Assembly (NCBI RefSeq): GCF_029054785.1
Contig: NZ_JAIDEN010000026.1
Span: 1-45,717, forward strand
DNA from: Duncaniella sp.
GTDB taxonomy: Bacteria; Bacteroidota; Bacteroidia; Bacteroidales; Muribaculaceae
Direction of reading: 5' to 3'
Length of the DNA stretch: 45,717 bases
The notes under the pieces are model-generated. The model made no database searches and had not been told where the DNA came from. It saw nothing but the letters and a program-made list of their open reading frames with translations. Of the stretch, positions 41,266 to 45,717 are shown in pieces. How positions within the stretch are numbered: position 1 is the stretch's first letter; every line of letters starts with the position of its first letter. The translations under genes were made by a program, and so were the position numbers.

Positions 41266-41550
41266 CTACTGACGGGCCAGACGGCGCGTCAGACGGTTTG
41301 CCGCACGGCGTGAACGCTGGAGAGCCTTGTCGATCTCCATGCGCAGCAGATTGAAAACCAAAATAACAGTAGTGTCAGAGCCGTTTGGAGGCAGAGAGCC
41401 GTCAGCCATATACCGGTCGATACAGCCCATGGTCTCCTCAGCGGCATCCTCGCGGCCTACGAGTCTCAGAGACTCCCTGACGCGGCTTGTGATCGTGGAA
41501 TAGAATTTTTTTGATACCGGACACAGCGGTTTTCGGGTATGTTTTTTCAT
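41266..41550 (-). CDS. Hypothetical small basic helical protein in inverted-repeat cassette
   Basis: 94 residues, no signal peptide, basic, mostly helical: MKKHTRKPLCPVSKKFYSTI, then RVRESLRLVGREDAAEETMGCIDRYMADGSLP, a short hydrophobic segment TVILVFNLLRMEIDKAL, and an Arg-rich tail (QRSRRAANRLTRRLARQ). I cannot assign a family with confidence; a nucleic-acid-binding role would fit the charge. It has a promoter box at 41590-41597 and is the only gene inside the 118-bp inverted repeat. Confidence 0.7.
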   Translation of the reverse strand: MKKHTRKPLCPVSKKFYSTITSRVRESLRLVGREDAAEETMGCIDRYMADGSLPPNGSDTTVILVFNLLRMEIDKALQRSRRAANRLTRRLARQ

Positions 41551-41589
41551 AGAGCAGTGAAATTTTGGAGAGGTAGTGATTATTTACTG

Positions 41590-41597
41590 CAAAGATA
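41590..41597 (-). promoter_or_regulatory. -7 box of the 94-residue gene
   Basis: The minus strand reads TATCTTTGCAG (TAnnTTTG), 40 bases before the start codon at 41550, inside the AT-rich part of the cassette. Confidence 0.6.
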
Positions 41598-41654
41598 CAA
41601 GCTCAAAAGCCCGGATAAGTGCGATAATGCGGAGCGGGTGAAAAAATTTTCCCG

Positions 41655-41772
41655 GTTTCGCACCTACGGCGCTCTGTTGGGGTGGAGGTCGCTTAATTAC
41701 CACAGCTGCGGACACCTACGGCGCCCTTGCAGTGGCCTGAATTCTCCTGACCGCTGACGCGGCCTGCCTGCC
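41655..41772 (+). repeat. Right arm of the 118-bp inverted repeat
   Basis: The complementary partner of 41140-41257. Its second half is the first 76-bp unit of the tandem array that follows. Confidence 0.85.
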
Positions 41773-42090
41773 ACGCGCCTGATGCGGACACCTACGGCGC
41801 CCTTGCAGTGGCCTGAATTCTCCCGACCGCTGACGCGGCCTGCCTGTCCCGCGCCTGATGCGGACACCTACGGCGCCCTTGCAGTGGCCTGAATTCTTCC
41901 GACCGCTGACGCGGCCTGCCTGCCCCGCGCCTGATGCGGACACCTACGGCGCCATTGCAGTGGCCTGGGTTCTCCCGACCGCTGACGCGGCCTGCCTGTC
42001 CCGCGCCTGATGCGGACACCTACGGTGCCCTTGCAGTGGCTTGGATTCTCCCGACCGCTGACGCGGCCAGCCTGTCCCGCGCCTGATACA
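41710..42090 (+). repeat. 76-bp tandem array, five units
   Basis: Units begin at 41710, 41786, 41862, 41938 and 42014 with GGACACCTACGGCGCCCTTG and differ at only a few positions. A sixth start decays near 42090. There are no spacers, so it is not a CRISPR. The unit is not a multiple of three and frames through it are spurious. With the right inverted-repeat arm it fills the 41551-42260 gap. Confidence 0.93.
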
Positions 42091-42231
42091 GACACGCTAC
42101 GGATGCGGCCCAATGCTGAATTGCCGGGGCGCGAGGGGCCTGGGGCGGAAGGATGGGCAGATATTAGCATTTATTAATAGACGGGCACGGGTTGATTTTT
42201 TCGCTTTTAATAGATTTTATTTATCTTTGTG

Positions 42232-42239
42232 ATTGCAAA
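42232..42239 (+). promoter_or_regulatory. -7 box of the DUF5106 gene
   Basis: TATCTTTG followed by TGATTG, 22 bases before the ATG at 42261. It supports that start over upstream in-frame codons. Confidence 0.65.
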
Positions 42240-42260
42240 ATTATATATCAACCAAAGCGA

Positions 42261-43148
42261 ATGAAGATCAAACAATTGATTTTCTGCCTTTTGCTCTTTC
42301 TCGGTGTGAGTTTCGGGGCCAAGGCAGACACATATTTCCAATATCCCATAGTGCCTGATTCAATCAAGCTCTTCCAGAGCCGCTGCGACTACATGGCACG
42401 CCATTTCTGGGATTTCTGTGAGCTGAAAAAGGCTTTTTCGGCCAAACAGAAGATGGCCAACGAGTTTAATGTCTATATCTCGATCCTGCGCAATGCCACT
42501 CCCGATTCGGCAATAGCATCGGTCAACCGTTTCACAAAAAAACTTGAGAAGCAGCCCGCCGACCAGCTGTTCATGGCCGAATGCGCCGAAAACATCCTCT
42601 ACGGAGATACGGCTGAGATGTGGATCGACGAACTCTATCTGCCCTTTGCCGAAGCCGTCGCAGCCAACAAACGCATCGACAAAGCCTCGAAGGCCCGCTT
42701 CGCCCATCAGGCCAAGATACTGAAGAACTCGATGACCGGCAAGCCCGCCGGCTCACTCCCCTACACCACCCGCGAGGGACAGAACCGCAATCTGGACAAC
42801 GACTCGGCCCAGGTGCTGGTGGTGTTCTTCAACGATCCGGACTGCGACGACTGCAACTTGGCCCGTATACGCCTCGACGCCGACATCTCCATGTCGGAAC
42901 TGATCAGCGAGGGGAAGGCCAGAATCGTGGCGATCTCGCTGACAGAGCCGTCGGAGGAATGGAAACAGTCGGTCAGCTCTTTTCCGACAAGCTGGACCGT
43001 CGGGGCCAATCCCGATGCCGACCTGACGATAGATCTCCGAAGCGGCACTCCCGACTTCTACATCATCGACAAAAACCACAACATCCGTTTCAAACATCTG
43101 ACAATCGACCAGGTGCTTGACGTGGCCCGACAATTAAAGAAACGCTAA
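42261..43148 (+). CDS. DUF5106 domain protein with thioredoxin-like C-terminus
   Basis: A 295-residue exported protein (signal peptide about 1-22, ending GAKA). The N-terminal helical DUF5106-like region (about 25-165) contains FCELKKAFSAKQKMANEFNVY. The C-terminal thioredoxin-like domain (about 175-295) has VLVVFFNDPDCDDCNLARIRL with a CDDC motif in the CxxC position and the cis-proline strand near GTPDFYIIDKNHNIRF. It is a likely periplasmic thiol-disulfide or folding factor; the partner is unknown. It is followed by the DoxX-like gene after 20 bases. Confidence 0.85.
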   Translation: MKIKQLIFCLLLFLGVSFGAKADTYFQYPIVPDSIKLFQSRCDYMARHFWDFCELKKAFSAKQKMANEFNVYISILRNATPDSAIASVNRFTKKLEKQPADQLFMAECAENILYGDTAEMWIDELYLPFAEAVAANKRIDKASKARFAHQAKILKNSMTGKPAGSLPYTTREGQNRNLDNDSAQVLVVFFNDPDCDDCNLARIRLDADISMSELISEGKARIVAISLTEPSEEWKQSVSSFPTSWTVGANPDADLTIDLRSGTPDFYIIDKNHNIRFKHLTIDQVLDVARQLKKR

Positions 43149-43168
43149 CCAGAGACACCCCAAAAACA

Positions 43169-43678
43169 ATGAGCTGGTACAATTCATGGCCGGTCAACTG
43201 CTTCGTCAAGCTTTCCGGCTATACATATTCAAACCTCGCGCGACTGTTCATCCGCCTCTTCGTCGGAATTATGCTGCTTCAGTTCGGCATACGCCATCTG
43301 GTCAATTACAGTGTGCTCAGCCACTCTTTCCCGACGGTGCTCAACATGTCGCCTGAGTGCTCGCTGATCATAATGATCACCATCGAGCTTGTGTGCTCGC
43401 TGCTGATCATGGCAGGCTTCATGACCCGCCTTAGCACCATCCCGCCCATCTGCGCCATGATCGCCGCCGAGTACTATATCCTGCATGACATGGTGCCATT
43501 CCTCCCGGTCTACGGTCTGGACAGCACCGATCCCGGCTATCTGCCGATCATGTTTATCGGAATCTACTTCTACCTGCTCATCGCCGGACCCGGCAAAATC
43601 TCGCTCGACTACTTCATCTCGCTCTATATCATCAACCTCAAAGGCAAATCCGAGGAAGAGGAGATGGAAGAAGTCTGA
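43169..43678 (+). CDS. DoxX-like family membrane protein
   Basis: 169 residues with four predicted membrane helices (about 22-40, 62-84, 86-104, 125-145). It has the DoxX-type pattern LARLFIRLFVGIMLLQFGIRHL near the start and a glycine/proline-rich loop GLDSTDPGYLPIMFIGIYFYLLIAGPGKISLDYF before the last segment. The end is acidic (KSEEEEMEEV). DoxX relatives are linked to quinone or thiol redox, which would fit the thioredoxin-like neighbour upstream, but the role is inferred. Confidence 0.8.
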   Translation: MSWYNSWPVNCFVKLSGYTYSNLARLFIRLFVGIMLLQFGIRHLVNYSVLSHSFPTVLNMSPECSLIIMITIELVCSLLIMAGFMTRLSTIPPICAMIAAEYYILHDMVPFLPVYGLDSTDPGYLPIMFIGIYFYLLIAGPGKISLDYFISLYIINLKGKSEEEEMEEV

Positions 43679-43740
43679 CACGGATCTCTCCTCCACAGAA
43701 CCACATTCGCAAGAACCGACGTAACGCCGTCACCTGCGAA

Positions 43741-43775
43741 CGTTTTTAACTATTGTTGTTATTAAACACCCTCTA
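43741..43775. repeat. MITE-end relic before mnmA
   Basis: TTTTTAACTATTGTTGTTAT followed by TAAACACCCTCTA: one MITE terminus, matching the complement of the right end of the 12536 element. It lies 11 bases before the mnmA start codon. No matching opposite end is clear. Confidence 0.65.
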
Positions 43776-43785
43776 AAGACTCTGA

Positions 43786-44862
43786 ATGAAGATAGCGGTA
43801 CTGATATCAGGAGGCGTTGACAGCGCCGTGGCCGTCCACCGTCTGGTGGAAGAAGGCCATGACCTGCACCTTTTCTATATAAGGATCGGACTTGACAACG
43901 GCGAGGGCGACTGCTCGGCCGAGGAAGACATCGAGATGTGCACGTTCATAGCCCGCCGCTACGGACTGCCATTCGATGTGGTCTCGCTCCATCAGGAGTA
44001 TTGGGACAACGTCATGGACTATGCCCTCCGGACCGTCCGCGCCGGACTGACTCCCAACCCCGACATCATGTGCAACAAGATGATCAAGTTCGGATTTTTT
44101 GAAGAACGCTGGGGCCATGAGTTCGACAAGACCGCCACAGGCCACTATGCGACCACCCACGAAATCGACGGACTTGTCTATCTCGGCACCGGAATCGATG
44201 CAGTCAAGGACCAGACCGACTTCCTCTGCCGCATCTCCTATCCGCAGCTGAGCCATCTGATGTTTCCGATCGGCGACCTGCCCAAGAGCCGCGTCAGGGA
44301 GATAGCCGTCACCACTCAGCTCCCCAACGCCTTCCGCCGCGACAGCCAGGGGATCTGCTTCCTCGGCAAGATCAACTACAACGACTTCATCCGCCGCCAT
44401 CTTGGCGAACGTCCGGGGCCGATCATCGAGATCGAGACAGGCCGCAAGCTGGGCGAACACCGCGGATTCTGGTTCCACACAATCGGGCAGCGCAAAGGCC
44501 TCGGCCTGAGCGGAGGTCCGTGGTATGTGGTGAAGAAAAACGTCAACGACAACGTAGTCTACGTCTCGCAGGGCTACGACACAGAGAAGCAATACGGACG
44601 CCTGATCCATCTCGACGAGATGCACTGGATCACCCGCGATCCGTGGGCCGACAGCTGCGACGGAGTAGAGATCAGATTCAAGAACCGCCACTCGCCCGAT
44701 TTCCTGCCGGCCCGTCTGAGCCGCATCGGCGAAGGAGAATATATCATTGACTCCGAAGTCCCGGTCCAGGGGATAGCCCCCGGCCAGTTCGGAGTCATCT
44801 ACGACCGCGACGCCCGCCTCTGCTACGGCAGCGGAGTGATCACAGGCCGTAACATTTCATAG
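43786..44862 (+). CDS. mnmA: tRNA-specific 2-thiouridylase MnmA
   Basis: Thiolates U34 of Lys, Glu and Gln tRNAs using sulfur relayed from a cysteine desulfurase. The 358-residue product starts with the ATP pyrophosphatase P-loop SGGVDSA (8-14). The catalytic cysteines are Cys96 (NPDIMCNKMIKFG) and Cys191 (SQGICFLGKINYNDFI). The conserved HTIGQRKGLGL block (about 226-236) and C-terminal beta-barrel (EVPVQGIAPGQFGVIYD) are present. It is directly preceded by a MITE relic, with no TAnnTTTG box seen, so it may depend on upstream transcription. Confidence 0.96.
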   Translation: MKIAVLISGGVDSAVAVHRLVEEGHDLHLFYIRIGLDNGEGDCSAEEDIEMCTFIARRYGLPFDVVSLHQEYWDNVMDYALRTVRAGLTPNPDIMCNKMIKFGFFEERWGHEFDKTATGHYATTHEIDGLVYLGTGIDAVKDQTDFLCRISYPQLSHLMFPIGDLPKSRVREIAVTTQLPNAFRRDSQGICFLGKINYNDFIRRHLGERPGPIIEIETGRKLGEHRGFWFHTIGQRKGLGLSGGPWYVVKKNVNDNVVYVSQGYDTEKQYGRLIHLDEMHWITRDPWADSCDGVEIRFKNRHSPDFLPARLSRIGEGEYIIDSEVPVQGIAPGQFGVIYDRDARLCYGSGVITGRNIS

Positions 44863-44901
44863 ATACGCACAACCAACAGAGAGAAACATCCAAACACAAC
44901 A

Positions 44902-45567
44902 ATGTCAGAGAACGACGAAAACCGGGTCAGGCTCAAAGTGATGGGCCTCTCGTATAGCCAGATCCAGACCGGAGCCTACGCGCTGATTCTCGCGCAGGCC
45001 GGCGGTCCGATGCGCATCCCGGTGGTAATCGGCGCCGCCGAAGCACAGTCGATAGCGCTGAAAATGGAAAGCATCACCCCTCCGCGGCCCATGACCCACG
45101 ACCTGTTCGTGAGCTTCGCCCACGCCTTCGGAGTGAAACTGACCGAGGTGTTCATCTACAAGTTCGAAGACGGAATCTTCTCATCGGAAATCACATTCAC
45201 GGACGGCGATCGCACAGTGACGATCGACTCCCGGACAAGCGACGCCATCGCCATCGCCATGCGCACAGGCGCCCCGATCTACACCACCCGGACAATCCTT
45301 GAGGAAACCGGCTTCGAAATGGAGATCGCCGATGAAAATTCCGATGACGAAAACGCAGCTTCAAACCCTGAGGCCGACGAAACTGACGCCAACACTGAGC
45401 CAAAACTGGAAAACTATGCGGTCGAGGAACTCGAAAAGACCCTCGCGCGCCACATCGAGCGCGAAGAATACGAGGAAGCCGCCCGCGTGGCCGAAATCCT
45501 GAAGCGCAAACGCGGCAACTCAGCCGCTCCACTCTCCGGCGACAATCCCGACGACCTAACCGATTAA
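44902..45567 (+). CDS. Bifunctional nuclease (DUF151) with C-terminal UVR domain
   Basis: 221 residues. The N-terminal bifunctional-nuclease domain (DUF151, about 8-140) includes MRIPVVIGAAEAQSIALKME and VTIDSRTSDAIAIAMRTGAPIY. An acidic linker (about 145-172, DENSDDENAASNPEADETD) leads to a UvrB/UvrC-type helical hairpin (about 174-208, AVEELEKTLARHIEREEYEEAARVAEILKRK). This DUF151-UVR combination is usual in Bacteroidetes. A role in DNA or RNA processing or repair is inferred from the domains. It follows mnmA after 39 bases. Confidence 0.92.
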   Translation: MSENDENRVRLKVMGLSYSQIQTGAYALILAQAGGPMRIPVVIGAAEAQSIALKMESITPPRPMTHDLFVSFAHAFGVKLTEVFIYKFEDGIFSSEITFTDGDRTVTIDSRTSDAIAIAMRTGAPIYTTRTILEETGFEMEIADENSDDENAASNPEADETDANTEPKLENYAVEELEKTLARHIEREEYEEAARVAEILKRKRGNSAAPLSGDNPDDLTD

Positions 45568-45599
45568 AAACAGCCGACATTCGATAACATAAAAATTTC

Positions 45600-45717
45600 T
45601 AAGAGGTTGTTTAAAAACAAGAGCTAAAATCTGAGTGGTATATCTTTTAGATAAATTGTTGTAAATGAGAAAGGAGAATAGCGAGCTATGCGACTGACGA
45701 ATTTCAACAATTTAGCA
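45600..45717 (+). mobile_element. Partial copy of MITE family (cut by window end)
   Basis: Starts TAAGAGGTTGTTTAAAAACA and continues into the same interior as the 12536-12763 element (its bases 12763 back to 12647, reverse complemented). An AAAGGAG is present, but the following ATG of the full copy is ATA here. The rest of the element lies outside the window. Confidence 0.8.

Noticed and set aside
40715..41354. Three overlapping plus-strand frames of 147-187 codons rich in Gly, Arg and Trp
   Set aside because: They are translations of the 92-bp tandem repeats in all three frames, with no start context and a repeated peptide produced by the palindrome.
41710..42090. Possible CRISPR array
   Set aside because: Units are contiguous, 76 bp long and nearly identical, with no unique spacers and no cas genes nearby.
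41716..42170. Minus-strand frames with 25-residue repeats (MSASGAGQAGRVSG...)
   Set aside because: They come from the 76-bp tandem array. The unit is not a multiple of three, so the frames shift and overlap, with no promoter and no codon pattern of a real gene.

Overview
This window looks like chromosomal DNA from a Bacteroidales bacterium, plausibly a Muribaculaceae member (the family is inference). The support is: many genes preceded by the Bacteroidetes -7 box TAnnTTTG with almost no Shine-Dalgarno sequences; a SusC/SusD pair; SusB-type GH97 and GH95-type proteins; a fimbrillin lipoprotein operon; many lipoprotein signal peptides; and GC-rich, C-ending codons with AT-rich intergenic DNA. 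I see no rRNA, tRNA, CRISPR array, phage gene or transposase gene.

Layout. 1-3.3 kb (minus strand): GH97 alpha-glucosidase and a DJ-1/PfpI protein, separated by a repeat-rich spacer. 3.4-5.3 kb: an ApbE lipoprotein, then a promoter-to-terminator unit holding two unlisted tiny ORFs (39 and 34 codons). 5.4-12.4 kb: susC, susD and a ThuA-like/DsbD-alpha fusion. 12.5-12.8 kb: a complete 228-bp MITE-like element. 12.9-20.3 kb: prolyl oligopeptidase with a 37-bp tandem repeat at its 3' end, a lipoprotein, a mosaic GH95-like protein and a metallo-beta-lactamase-fold protein. 20.3-21.1 kb (minus): a higBA toxin-antitoxin pair with a palindromic operator. 21.2-26.0 kb: lipoprotein, YfhO membrane protein, a short HSPF-motif protein and XerD. 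26.1-29.9 kb: DUF3575, DUF5119 and fimbrillin operon. 30.1-32.7 kb: greA, HIT, menA, divIC/ftsB-like and a small membrane protein. 32.8-36.8 kb: coaX, outer-membrane protein, lptC, corC-like. 37.0-40.7 kb: a coiled-coil protein and xseA (minus), divergent from a DXS-like enzyme. 40.7-42.2 kb: a repeat island with hairpin tandem repeats, a 118-bp inverted repeat around a single 94-aa gene, and a 76-bp tandem array. 42.2-45.6 kb: DUF5106 thioredoxin-like protein, DoxX-like protein, mnmA, and a DUF151 nuclease-UVR protein.

Themes. The first half is mostly envelope and nutrient acquisition (outer-membrane import, glycan and peptide hydrolysis, surface fimbriae). The second half is mostly housekeeping (transcription, menaquinone, CoA, LPS export, DNA repair, tRNA modification). 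The main unexplained content is repetitive DNA. One MITE family has a full copy at 12.5 kb, partial copies at both extreme ends of the window, and short end-only relics directly after several stop codons. A second family is a REP-like hairpin. The third is the inverted-repeat cassette at 41.1-41.8 kb. Both window ends falling inside the same repeat suggests that this is a whole contig broken at repeats.
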